Shown here in pieces: positions 18,589 to 26,692 of a stretch of 49,349 nucleotides of DNA; within the stretch, counting starts at the first letter, position 1; each line of letters starts with the position of its first letter. This stretch comes from SAR202 cluster bacterium AC-647-N09_OGT_505m (GTDB lineage Bacteria; Chloroflexota; Dehalococcoidia; UBA2985). Made by a program: the position numbers and the translations under genes. The stretch lies in NCBI GenBank assembly GCA_009391225.1, contig VEXC01000007.1, forward strand, positions 1 to 49,349, read 5' to 3'. The notes under the pieces are model-generated. The model did not search any database, was not told where the DNA came from, and saw nothing but the letters and a program-made list of their open reading frames with translations.

Positions 18589-18614
18589 AGCCCTCTCAAC
18601 TTAACGAGAGGGCT
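18589..18614 (-). terminator. Terminator of the tRNA-Phe/tRNA-Gly unit
   Basis: A perfect 9-bp stem, AGCCCTCTC with GAGAGGGCT around an 8-nt loop, followed on the minus strand by TTGTC. It sits about 20 bp past the tRNA-Gly 3' end. The T tract is short. Confidence 0.6.
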
Positions 18615-18632
18615 TATGTTGTGCCTAGATTA

Positions 18633-18707
18633 TGGAGCGGAAGATGGGATTTGAACCCACGACCCTCTCCTTGGCAAGGAGATGCTCTACCACTGAGCCA
18701 CTTCCGC
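18633..18707 (-). tRNA. tRNA-Gly(GCC), 3' CCA encoded
   Basis: On the minus strand the acceptor GCGGAAG pairs with CTTCCGC, then discriminator T and encoded CCA. The anticodon arm is TCTCC-TTGCCAA-GGAGA, giving GCC. The D arm (GGCTCAGTGGTAGAGC) and T arm (GTGGG-TTCAAAT-CCCAT) are standard. It follows tRNA-Phe by about 47 bp and is probably co-transcribed with it. Confidence 0.96.
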
Positions 18708-18754
18708 TCGCTCAAGCTTATGTGGTGTATAGCTTGCCTATTGGCTACCGGGCG

Positions 18755-18827
18755 TGCCGAGGGCCAGAGTCGAACTGGCGACACCGGCATTTTCAGTGCC
18801 GTGCTCTACCACCTGAGCTACCTCGGC
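18755..18827 (-). tRNA. tRNA-Phe(GAA)
   Basis: On the minus strand the acceptor GCCGAGG pairs perfectly with CCTCGGC, discriminator A73, CCA not encoded. The anticodon arm is CGGCA-CTGAAAA-TGCCG, giving GAA. D and T arms are standard. It is the first gene of a two-tRNA unit. Confidence 0.96.
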
Positions 18828-18837
18828 ATCAACTCTC

Positions 18838-18866
18838 ATGGTACGCGACCCCATTCTGGGTGTCAA
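18838..18866 (-). promoter_or_regulatory. Sigma-70 promoter of the tRNA-Phe/tRNA-Gly unit
   Basis: On the minus strand a perfect -35 TTGACA (18861-18866) is followed after exactly 17 bp by -10 TACCAT (18838-18843). The expected transcription start is only a few bases before the mature tRNA-Phe 5' end. It lies just past the 3' end of yqeK. Confidence 0.75.
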
Positions 18867-18882
18867 GGTAAGGCAACTGGCC

Positions 18883-19473
18883 TCAAACCAGCCTTTGCGA
18901 CTCCAACAGCTCGTTACGGCCTTCCACAGATGCTGGATGAACAAGCTGACCTGACCCTATCATGGAAACCAACTCTTCTTGAAGGAAGGAGAGAACAGCA
19001 GCATCCAAATCTTCTTTGGCTAAACGGTCTATCCTATCAAGGTACGGGTATCTGCTCGCTTTTTTGTAGTCTAATTTGTCTGCCAGGAATGTTATCTTGG
19101 CCACCTGGCTCAGTCCCTTATTAAAGGTAGAGTGCCATCGCACCGCCTCCAGCACCTCTGAATCTTCGATACCGCACTCCCGTTGAAGCATATCGGCTCC
19201 TATCGAGCCGTGTAGAAGGACCGGCACACGCTCTTCTACTGGGTGCAAATCCAAACCATAGAACCTGGCTCTATCCAATAGCTCAACCTCCTTCATACCC
19301 CTGGCAATATCGTGAGCCAAAGCCGCTAGTCCTGCCTTCAGAGGATCAACCCCGTGTATAGCGGCCAGTTCCATGGCTTTATCTCTCGCCCTCGCAAGGT
19401 GTTCCTTCAGGCCTGTGGGCAACTGAAACAGTAACGCATCTAGCTTCGGGTTATCACTGGAAAGAATAGGCAT
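18883..19473 (-). CDS. yqeK: HD-domain hydrolase, YqeK family
   Basis: A 196-residue metal-dependent phosphohydrolase. The HD-domain ligands are in place: His25 (EHLARA), His54-Asp55 (ALAHDIARG), His88 (LLHGSIGA), His114 (AVRWHSTFN) and Asp132 (FLADKLD). The LLHG and FLAD phrases are typical of YqeK, the symmetrical Ap4A hydrolase of Gram-positive-type bacteria, which makes ADP from diadenosine tetraphosphate. YqeK usually sits beside nadD and rsfS, but neither is here, so it stands alone. Length is normal for the family. Confidence 0.8.
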   Translation of the reverse strand: MPILSSDNPKLDALLFQLPTGLKEHLARARDKAMELAAIHGVDPLKAGLAALAHDIARGMKEVELLDRARFYGLDLHPVEERVPVLLHGSIGADMLQRECGIEDSEVLEAVRWHSTFNKGLSQVAKITFLADKLDYKKASRYPYLDRIDRLAKEDLDAAVLSFLQEELVSMIGSGQLVHPASVEGRNELLESQRLV

Positions 19474-19655
19474 TCGATAAATCCCAATTGTATATTAACT
19501 CCCTTGTCCTGGAATCATGCTCCAGACGAATTTTACAACGGTTGCTTCCGTCATAAAAGACCAGGACACTCCGCCATGTGATGCCGCATCAACTGCGTTG
19601 ACACTCTTCGAACCCTCTGCTAGGCTTCGTTTGCTGGTATTTCCTTGAGAATAGT

Positions 19656-20603
19656 ATGATTTTAGTCACTGGCGCCTCTGGCTTCGTGGGAAGAAGTGTG
19701 GTCAAGGCTCTGCGTACTCGCGGCAAGGAGGTACGCTGCTTCATACGCACCCCTTACAGAGAGAAAACGGTCGCTGACTACCACGTAGAAATGGCCTATG
19801 GAGACATCCTAAGCCTCTCTGCCTTGAAGGGGGCCATGAGAGGCGTGGATACTGTAGTTCATCTGGTGGCCATAATCCGAGAGAAGAGAAACGAGAATTT
19901 TGATCTCATTAATCGGCGCGGCACAGAGATTGTCACTCAGGCAGCCAGGGAAGAAGGAATCAGACATTTCGTGCACATGAGCGCAAATGGTGCTCAAGAC
20001 AACCCCAGCTATCCATACCTCCACTCCAAATGGCAGGGAGAGCAGGCGGTCATCAGTAGTGGCCTGACCTATACCATCTTCAGGCCATCCATCCAGTTCG
20101 GCGATGGCGACGAGTTCATCAACACCCTTGCCGGCATGATAAAGGCGTTCCCACTGGTACCAGTGGTGGGATTGGGGAAGATTCGGCTCCAGCCTATATC
20201 CGTGGATGAGGTGGGGGCCATGATCTCGCTAGTGATAGACAACCCGCGTTTTGGCGGCAGGACAATAGAGATAGGTGGCCCTGACCAACTGACCTACAAC
20301 GAAATAATTGATATAATAGGTAGGACTCTAAAGGTTAAGCGACTCAGGGCACATCTACCGGTGCCCCTGATGAAAGTCCTCACCCGGATAATGGAGACCG
20401 TGATACCTAATCCCCCAGCAACCACCAGCCAGCTTGAGATGCTGGCATTGGATAATGTAACTGACATAGATTCGGTGGAAAAGCTTTTCAAAGTGAAACC
20501 CAGGCCACTTGAGGGAAACATAAGGTATATCCGGAATATGTCCCTCTTGGATGCCTGGAGAATCGCTCTTGGCTTCATGCCCAAGCGCATACGGGACCAT
20601 TAA
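19656..20603 (+). CDS. NAD(P)-binding SDR/epimerase-like protein (NDUFA9-like)
   Basis: A 315-residue atypical short-chain dehydrogenase. The N-terminal Rossmann motif is VTGASGFVGRSVVKAL. VVHLVAIIRE near 70 and FRPSIQFGDGDEF near 150 are characteristic of the complex I NDUFA9-like/NmrA-like branch. The classical YxxxK is weak (YPYLHSKWQGE near 126). It begins a same-strand unit with folC 11 bp downstream. Members act on UDP-sugars, quinones or as NAD(P)-binding scaffolds; the role cannot be decided. Confidence 0.8.
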   Translation: MILVTGASGFVGRSVVKALRTRGKEVRCFIRTPYREKTVADYHVEMAYGDILSLSALKGAMRGVDTVVHLVAIIREKRNENFDLINRRGTEIVTQAAREEGIRHFVHMSANGAQDNPSYPYLHSKWQGEQAVISSGLTYTIFRPSIQFGDGDEFINTLAGMIKAFPLVPVVGLGKIRLQPISVDEVGAMISLVIDNPRFGGRTIEIGGPDQLTYNEIIDIIGRTLKVKRLRAHLPVPLMKVLTRIMETVIPNPPATTSQLEMLALDNVTDIDSVEKLFKVKPRPLEGNIRYIRNMSLLDAWRIALGFMPKRIRDH

Positions 20604-20614
20604 AGAGGAGCCCT

Positions 20615-21991
20615 GTGGAGTACTTAGCGGCCCTAGACAAAATTATGGGTATGGTGGACTACGAGCGTCCAAACACTACTCCTGGGACACGTGCCCGCTA
20701 TGACCTGAATCGGATAGCGGCTTTCCTGACGGCTCTCGGCGACCCCCACCTGGGTATCCCCACGGTTCACATCGCCGGAACCAAAGGGAAGGGAAGCACT
20801 GCGGCCATGGTCACATCGGTGCTCCATGCCGCTGGCTACCAACCTGGCCTGTTCACCTCTCCTCACCTACATACCTTCCGGGAGAGAATACGAGTAGGAG
20901 ACCAGCTCATTCCGGAGGAGGATTTCGGAAACCTAGTCAAGGACCTGTGGCCCACCATGGAAGAAGTGGTGCAAGCAGGGAATGGTCGTGTAACCCTATT
21001 TGAGTTCCTGACCGCAATGGCATTCTATTACTTCAGAAACCAGGAAACAGGAGCCCAAGTGATAGAAGTGGGGCTGGGAGGACGGCTCGACTCTACCAAC
21101 CTCGTACAACCCCTCGCCTGTGGTATTACCTCCTTAGGAATGGACCATACCGAGGTACTTGGGGACACCCTAGAGAAAATAGCCGGAGAAAAAGCAGGAA
21201 TAATCAAGCCAGGGATTCCAGTGGTATGTGCTCCCCAGAAACCTGAAGCTATGGTGGTGTTGCAAGAAACCTGTCGGCAAGAAGGGAGCACCCTTACAGT
21301 GGCTGGAGAGGACATCAGGTGGGATCAGGAAAGTTCCTCTCTCAATGGCCAGACCTTCAGGCTTACTACAGATAAAAATCGCTATCGGCTACAGATTCCT
21401 CTTTTGGGACAATATCAGATTGAGAACGCCGCGGTGGCGATAGGGATATTGGAGGCCCTTATAGCAGGGGGTTTAGAAATCGGAATCAACTCCATAGAGG
21501 AGGGTTTTCGCCGAGTGGAATGGCCTTGTAGACTGGAGGTCCTGAGCAAGAATCCCCTGATACTGGCCGACGGCGCTCACAATCCCCACTCCGCTGGGCG
21601 TCTGGTAGAGGCTGTCAAAGCGTCGTTCCCTGACCACCGCATCCTGCTGATAGTTGGGGTCTCTGGTAATAAAGACCTGGATGGCTTGGTAGAAGAACTG
21701 AGTCTGCTATCTGCTGCGGTAGTAATCGCCACCCGCTCACGCCATCCTAGAGCAGCCCAACCGGTGCGAGTGGCCCAAGCGTTCGGCATTCACAATGATA
21801 ATGTGCACGTGACGGATGACGTATCCAAGGCTCTCGGCATCGCACAGGGTATAGCAGTGGACGGAGACCTGGTCCTTATTACCGGTTCTCTCTTTGTAGC
21901 CGCAGAAGCCAGGGAGCAGATGAAAGGTATCTCGACGGAAATATACCCAGTCATCGAAGCACAAGCTACAGTGGCCCCCCCCAATGTCTAA
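20615..21991 (+). CDS. folC: Bifunctional folylpolyglutamate synthase/dihydrofolate synthase
   Basis: ATP-dependent ligase that adds glutamate to dihydropteroate and to folates. Visible motifs are the P-loop GTKGKGSTAAM near 53, TSPHLHTFRERIRV near 80, VGLGGRLDSTN near 155 with the DSTN metal/substrate loop, MDHTEVLGDT, EKAGIIKPG and the C-terminal-domain ADGAHNPHSAGRL near 320. A GTG start is used, with AAAGAGGA seven bases upstream. Length 458 residues is slightly long but normal. It is probably transcribed with the upstream SDR gene. Confidence 0.93.
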   Translation: MEYLAALDKIMGMVDYERPNTTPGTRARYDLNRIAAFLTALGDPHLGIPTVHIAGTKGKGSTAAMVTSVLHAAGYQPGLFTSPHLHTFRERIRVGDQLIPEEDFGNLVKDLWPTMEEVVQAGNGRVTLFEFLTAMAFYYFRNQETGAQVIEVGLGGRLDSTNLVQPLACGITSLGMDHTEVLGDTLEKIAGEKAGIIKPGIPVVCAPQKPEAMVVLQETCRQEGSTLTVAGEDIRWDQESSSLNGQTFRLTTDKNRYRLQIPLLGQYQIENAAVAIGILEALIAGGLEIGINSIEEGFRRVEWPCRLEVLSKNPLILADGAHNPHSAGRLVEAVKASFPDHRILLIVGVSGNKDLDGLVEELSLLSAAVVIATRSRHPRAAQPVRVAQAFGIHNDNVHVTDDVSKALGIAQGIAVDGDLVLITGSLFVAAEAREQMKGISTEIYPVIEAQATVAPPNV

Positions 21992-22327
21992 AATCTCCAT
22001 AGCATAGTGATACCGTGTGCCATTGGGAACAAAAGCGTGTTGTACAGGCGCTGGAATCGCTCGGTTCACCAATGAGGACCTACACCCTCCTGTTCACCTT
22101 GCAGCATTGATTTCTCTCAGAGTAATGAAGAAAGCGGATTGTACAGAGGAAAAGCCCCATTTACCGATTCTACCAGGATGGGAATGGTGGTCAAATCGGT
22201 TCAACGTGATTGAAATGTTGGCTCAGGGCTAGCCCTGAGCTTGCCGAAGAGGCCCTAGCTATGCCAGGGCTTCAGTCTGAAGGCCATTCGAAGGGCCAGA
22301 GGGCCATATTTTAGGGAAAGGATTACC
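21992..22327. other. Intergenic stretch with a perfect palindrome
   Basis: 336 bp between folC and fabF. It holds the 20-bp palindrome at 22221-22240 and a GC-rich tail of short inverted pieces (AGGGCC/GGCCCT) up to the fabF ribosome-binding site. No gene is seen. Confidence 0.5.
22221..22240. repeat. 20-bp perfect palindrome
   Basis: GCTCAGGGCT and AGCCCTGAGC abut with no spacer. It is followed by TTGCCGAAG, so the whole looks like an intergenic repetitive unit of the REP kind. It could also serve as the folC terminator, but no T tract follows. Confidence 0.6.
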
Positions 22328-23575
22328 ATGTACAATAGAAATCGAGTCGTAATCACAGGCATGGGCGCCGTCACGTGCCTGGGAACCTCCGTGGAGGAGT
22401 TCTGGGAAGGTCTTGTGGCTGGACGTTCAGGAATAGGTCCCATAACCCTTTGTGATTCCTCGCCGTACCCATGTCGTATTGCCGGGGAAGTCCCAAACTT
22501 TGACCCTGGGAAGTACATCAATCCTAGGGAAGCCCGGAGGATGGCACGTTTCAGCCAGTTCCCGGTGGCTGCGGCCTACATGGCCCTTGAGGATTCGGGA
22601 CTGGACCTAGGCAAAGAAGACATGGAGAGAGTGGGGGTATTGCTAGGTAACGGGGCTGGTGGTCTGCCCACGACTCAAGACGCATGCGCAGATATGAACG
22701 ACAAAGGGAGTATGAAGATAAACCCCTTCTTCGTCCCAATGATGTTGCCCAACATGGCGGCGGCTAACGTCGCCCGTATCTTTGGAGCCAAGGGCTACAA
22801 CTCAACGGTCATTACAGCCTGTGCCGCTTCCAACCAAGCCATCGGCGAGGCCGGAGAAGCCATTCGGCGTGGAGCCGTTGACATCATCTTGGCCGGGGGG
22901 TCGGAGGCGAGTATAAGCGAGATTGGACTGTCCGGCTTCTGTATTCTCAGGGCCCTCAGCCACCACAACGAGGAGCCGCAAAAGGCCAGCCGACCTTTTG
23001 ATGCTCAAAGAGATGGCTTCGTGCCAGCGGAGGGAGCGGCCATACTGGTTCTCGAAAGCCTGGATCACGCCCTAAACCGAAGGGCCACCATTCTGGCCGA
23101 GTTGGTAGGCTATGGATCTTCCTGTGATGCCTTCCACGCGGTGCAACCCGATGAGACCGGAGACGGGGCCGCCAGAGCCATGCGTTGGGCAATGGCGGAC
23201 GCAGGCGTAGGACCAGAAGATGTGGACTACATTAACGCCCACGGCACATCCACACCCCTCAACGACGCCATCGAGACCATGGCTATCAAAACCGCATTCG
23301 GTGAGCAAGCATACAAGATACCAATTAGCTCCACCAAGTCCATGATAGGACACGCCATGGGGGGCGCAGGAGCAATGGAGGCAGTAGCCTGCGTGAAGAC
23401 CATCCAGGAAGGAATCATACACCCCACTGTGAACCAAGAGCATCCGGACCCCGCCTGCGACCTGGACTACGTGCCCAACATTGCACGACAGCAGAATGTT
23501 GACGTGGTCTTGTCCAATGGCTTCGGGTTCGGCGGCCAAAACACTTGCATCGTGCTGCGACGCTTTGCGGAGTAG
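22328..23575 (+). CDS. fabF: 3-oxoacyl-[acyl-carrier-protein] synthase II
   Basis: Condensing enzyme of fatty-acid elongation that joins malonyl-ACP to acyl-ACP. The 415-residue sequence has the KAS II catalytic triad: Cys165 in TACAASNQAIGEA, His305 in NAHGTSTPLND and His342 in IGHAMGGAGAME, with Lys337 in SSTKSMIGH. The C-terminal NGFGFGGQN loop is present. The start has AAGGA upstream. No acpP or fabG is adjacent, so it is separated from the usual fab cluster. It is tail to tail with selA, 8 bp apart. Confidence 0.93.
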   Translation: MYNRNRVVITGMGAVTCLGTSVEEFWEGLVAGRSGIGPITLCDSSPYPCRIAGEVPNFDPGKYINPREARRMARFSQFPVAAAYMALEDSGLDLGKEDMERVGVLLGNGAGGLPTTQDACADMNDKGSMKINPFFVPMMLPNMAAANVARIFGAKGYNSTVITACAASNQAIGEAGEAIRRGAVDIILAGGSEASISEIGLSGFCILRALSHHNEEPQKASRPFDAQRDGFVPAEGAAILVLESLDHALNRRATILAELVGYGSSCDAFHAVQPDETGDGAARAMRWAMADAGVGPEDVDYINAHGTSTPLNDAIETMAIKTAFGEQAYKIPISSTKSMIGHAMGGAGAMEAVACVKTIQEGIIHPTVNQEHPDPACDLDYVPNIARQQNVDVVLSNGFGFGGQNTCIVLRRFAE

Positions 23576-23583
23576 AGGCGCTC

Positions 23584-24954
23584 CTACGTCTGGAGGGCAA
23601 CCTTCAGCGACTCTAGCAGCACACTCTCCTCATCTGGGAGCACGGTGCGCGGGTCTAGTACAACACGGTCATCTTCTATCCTGGCAATGACAGGTGGGTC
23701 TGTCTCCCGCAGGCGACTGGAAAGTCCCTGAGCACCTCCTGGTAGGCGATCTGCCGTCAGGGCCACGAGCCACGTGGGAAGGGTCTCCCCAGGCAGGCTG
23801 CCTCCTCCAATAGCGGAGAAGCCACGAACGACCTGCCCTCTGTTACCTATACTCTTCTGCCATCGCTTGGCCCGGGCCTCCAACTCTCCAGTTAAAGTAG
23901 AGATCATTTTCCATACAGGCACCTTCTCCACCGCCTCTCCCTTGAGGTAGTGCATAAGGGTGGTTGTAAGAGCAGCCAGGCTCAGCTTGTCGATACGCAC
24001 CGCTCTGGCCAGTGGGTGCCTAGCCAAGAGTGACACAAACTCTCTTTTCCCCACCACAATGCCAGCCTGAGGGCCTCCCAGGAGCTTGTCGCCAGAAATG
24101 AAGGCCAGGTCTACCCCAGCGGCGATGCTCTCTTGGGTCATGGGCTCATGGGCCAGGCCGAATTGGGTTGTCTCCAAAAGGCAGCCACTACCCAGGTCGT
24201 GAAGGACAGGAATCTGGTGTCGGACCCCCATCTCTACCAACTCCGCCACGTTGGTGTCATGGGTGAAGCCGGTCATGAAAAAATTGCTGGAATGAACCTT
24301 GAGGAGGGCTGCCGTGCGAGAGATAATGGCCCCTTCATAGTCGACTGGATAGGTGCGATTAGTGGTTCCGACCTCTGTCAGAATGGCACCACTCTGCTTC
24401 AAGATATCTGGAATGCGGAAGCCTCCACCAATCTCCACGGCCTCACCTCTGGACACAATGACCTCCATCTGATTAGCGACGGCAGAAAGACCCAAGAGAA
24501 TAGCGGAGGCGTTGTTGTTCACCACCAGGGATGCCTCTGCCCCAGTAAGCTGACAGAGGATGCCCTCGATATGTGTCTGCCTGGAACCCCTTACCCCCTC
24601 CTCCAGATCTAGCTCAAGGTTCGTATATCCCCTGGCCGCGTGGAGAATGGATTCCATGGCTTCAGGGCTCAGTGGAGCGCGACCCAGATTGGTGTGAAGG
24701 ACCACACCCGTGGCGTTGATTACGGGCCGTGGCCAGGGGCTCCAAAATGAGGTAGCGCTGGCCACAATACCATCCACCAGTTCATCGAACGAAGGGGAAG
24801 CCTTACCCTGCCCTACCTCTTGCCTGATCTCCTCCAAACGACGGCGCGCCAAATAGACTACCGGCGCCCTGGAGTATTCAGCAATGAGCCCCTCTATACG
24901 CCAGTCCGAGAGGAGCACATCTACGCTGGGAATGTTTCGGTAACTGCTGGACAT
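23584..24954 (-). CDS. selA: L-seryl-tRNA(Sec) selenium transferase
   Basis: PLP enzyme that converts seryl-tRNA(Sec) to selenocysteyl-tRNA(Sec) using selenophosphate. Diagnostic stretches are VINATGVVLHTNLGRAPL near 78, YTNLELDLEEGVRGSR near 110, EVGTTNRT near 194 and the PLP lysine Lys290 in FISGDKLLGGPQAG. At 456 residues it is full length. selB, selD and tRNA-Sec are not in the window, so the rest of the machinery would have to be elsewhere. Presence of SelA implies selenoproteins in this genome. Confidence 0.93.
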   Translation of the reverse strand: MSSSYRNIPSVDVLLSDWRIEGLIAEYSRAPVVYLARRRLEEIRQEVGQGKASPSFDELVDGIVASATSFWSPWPRPVINATGVVLHTNLGRAPLSPEAMESILHAARGYTNLELDLEEGVRGSRQTHIEGILCQLTGAEASLVVNNNASAILLGLSAVANQMEVIVSRGEAVEIGGGFRIPDILKQSGAILTEVGTTNRTYPVDYEGAIISRTAALLKVHSSNFFMTGFTHDTNVAELVEMGVRHQIPVLHDLGSGCLLETTQFGLAHEPMTQESIAAGVDLAFISGDKLLGGPQAGIVVGKREFVSLLARHPLARAVRIDKLSLAALTTTLMHYLKGEAVEKVPVWKMISTLTGELEARAKRWQKSIGNRGQVVRGFSAIGGGSLPGETLPTWLVALTADRLPGGAQGLSSRLRETDPPVIARIEDDRVVLDPRTVLPDEESVLLESLKVALQT

Positions 24955-25174
24955 GGGTGCCTTGCTTTCGGGATTCGGCCCATTCTAGCACTCCCTACCT
25001 AGTGCAGGCTAGGCTCCCTCTGTCCAAATAAAGAGAGCCTGCCCATGAGCAGCAGCCTGTGCTCCTATGTTTCCAGGTCTCGCCCCGTAGCAGATCTGCA
25101 CTAGCCCCGCAATAAGACGGTCCGCAAAATACGCCGTATGTACTTGTAGAAGTATGGCATGGCACTGCCACTGA

Positions 25175-26560
25175 CTAGGGTCGGGCCGGAACTGGCTGTT
25201 TTACCAAGGCCTCTTTCGCCAGAGTCGAAATCTCTTGGGGAGCAAAGAAGGTGCGCCGCTGGCCTATCAGGGTATCGTGCACACTATCATATGTGCCGTC
25301 GTAGGCTTCTTGAATCCTATCATACACGTACTTGACCACCTTACTGCTGGTAGTGTATCTACCCTGTTGCCCAGTCTCCACACCTATCTGCCGATTTAGG
25401 ACAGAAACGATGCCATCCATGCCAGATAGAGCGCCGATGCGGCTGTGCTCTTCTGCATCCCCTCCAACCACTGAAGCATCGAAGGCGAGGTAGATTGGCC
25501 CGCCTTGGGATTGCTCTTGCCGGCGCACCCCGGTCTGGTGTATGCCAGCCTGGGTAGTGAATACCTCTCCGATAATTGGCTGCTTGGGGGGTATTTGATT
25601 CACTTCCTCGGCTATAAGGTCACGAATCTGGCTCAGGGTCTTCAAATCAAAGCCAGGGTCACCGTACATGCGAATGTAGCCGGCCACCACCTGCTCCAGG
25701 GAGGTGTTACCTGTCCTCTCGCCCAGCCCAGCGAATGCCACGTTGACGCGCTTGCATCCATACCTGTAGGCAGCAATGCTATTGGCAGTGGCCAGTCCGA
25801 AGTCATTGTGGCCATGGAATTCCATCTCTGCTCCCGTTTCCTGCACCAACGTGGCAATCAACTTTGGGATTCCCACAGGCAAGGAAGCATATGGATCTGG
25901 AGAGCCCCATCCTATAGTGTCACATATGCGGAACTTGGCCCATCCATCCGTCTCCTTAAGAACCCGCTGAATAAATGGCACTACGAAGCCATAAATGTCG
26001 GCTTTGGTGGCATCTTCTAAGTGTATCCGAGGACGAATGTCATGTTCGCAAGCGGTGAGAATGGGGGCCAGGTATCTCTCCGCAGCTTCTGCCTTACTCC
26101 GGTGTCCCAGCTTGTCGAAGATGTGGTGGTCTGAACTGGAGGCAAGCATCCCAGTCTCCTTAATCCTACCCTGAGACACACCTACTAGCATCTTGATATC
26201 CTTGGGAAGGGCACGTGTCCAGGTGGTGACCTGAGGGTACTGGTATCCCCTGTCCAGAAGCCTGTCCAAGGTCCACAGGTCCCGCTTCTGATAGATGAAA
26301 ACCTCCACCTGTTCAATTCTCCCTGTGCCATTGTCCATCTCGTGAAGGAGGTCATAGTACCTGAGACGCGTCTCCACGGGAAAGAGGGCGAAGTGTGGGT
26401 CCTGCGCCCCGTCTCTCAAGGTAGTATCCGTTATCAGCTTGGGATGAGTCTTCTCAGTCTCCAGAGGAGCAACCGCTGGCTCAACATCCAATGACAACGG
26501 AGGGAACTGGCCTTGATAATTATAATATTGTTTCTCCGGGTTAATGTGATACTCCGCCAT
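25175..26560 (-). CDS. DRE-TIM metallolyase, 2-isopropylmalate synthase/Re-citrate synthase-like
   Basis: A 461-residue Claisen-condensing enzyme. The DRE motif is in TDTTLRDGAQ (Arg49, Asp50), and the metal-binding HGHND is at 249-253 in EFHGHNDFGLATANS, so an acetyl-CoA-type condensation with a 2-oxoacid is expected. It lacks the C-terminal regulatory domain of true LeuA and has a long N-terminal extension; its general look and length recall the Re-citrate synthase branch known from Clostridium kluyveri and Dehalococcoides. It lies just downstream of an acetyl-CoA synthetase on the same strand with a strong AAGGAGG, which fits use of acetyl-CoA. The exact 2-oxoacid (oxaloacetate, 2-oxoglutarate or other) cannot be decided from sequence. 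Confidence 0.75.
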   Translation of the reverse strand: MAEYHINPEKQYYNYQGQFPPLSLDVEPAVAPLETEKTHPKLITDTTLRDGAQDPHFALFPVETRLRYYDLLHEMDNGTGRIEQVEVFIYQKRDLWTLDRLLDRGYQYPQVTTWTRALPKDIKMLVGVSQGRIKETGMLASSSDHHIFDKLGHRSKAEAAERYLAPILTACEHDIRPRIHLEDATKADIYGFVVPFIQRVLKETDGWAKFRICDTIGWGSPDPYASLPVGIPKLIATLVQETGAEMEFHGHNDFGLATANSIAAYRYGCKRVNVAFAGLGERTGNTSLEQVVAGYIRMYGDPGFDLKTLSQIRDLIAEEVNQIPPKQPIIGEVFTTQAGIHQTGVRRQEQSQGGPIYLAFDASVVGGDAEEHSRIGALSGMDGIVSVLNRQIGVETGQQGRYTTSSKVVKYVYDRIQEAYDGTYDSVHDTLIGQRRTFFAPQEISTLAKEALVKQPVPARP

Positions 26561-26692
26561 GACACCGCCTCCTTAATAATGTGAATCACAACCCCTTATC
26601 TTGGGGAACTAGCTTGCCAACCACACCAGATTCCCATAGCTCTGCAAGCTTGAGCAGCAGCAATGAGCGTGTGAGGTCGTGCTACACCCTGC

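Noticed and set aside
24955..25174. A tRNA-Sec (selC) gene next to selA
   Set aside because: No long acceptor stem, no TCA anticodon arm and no extended variable arm could be found in this gap or near it.
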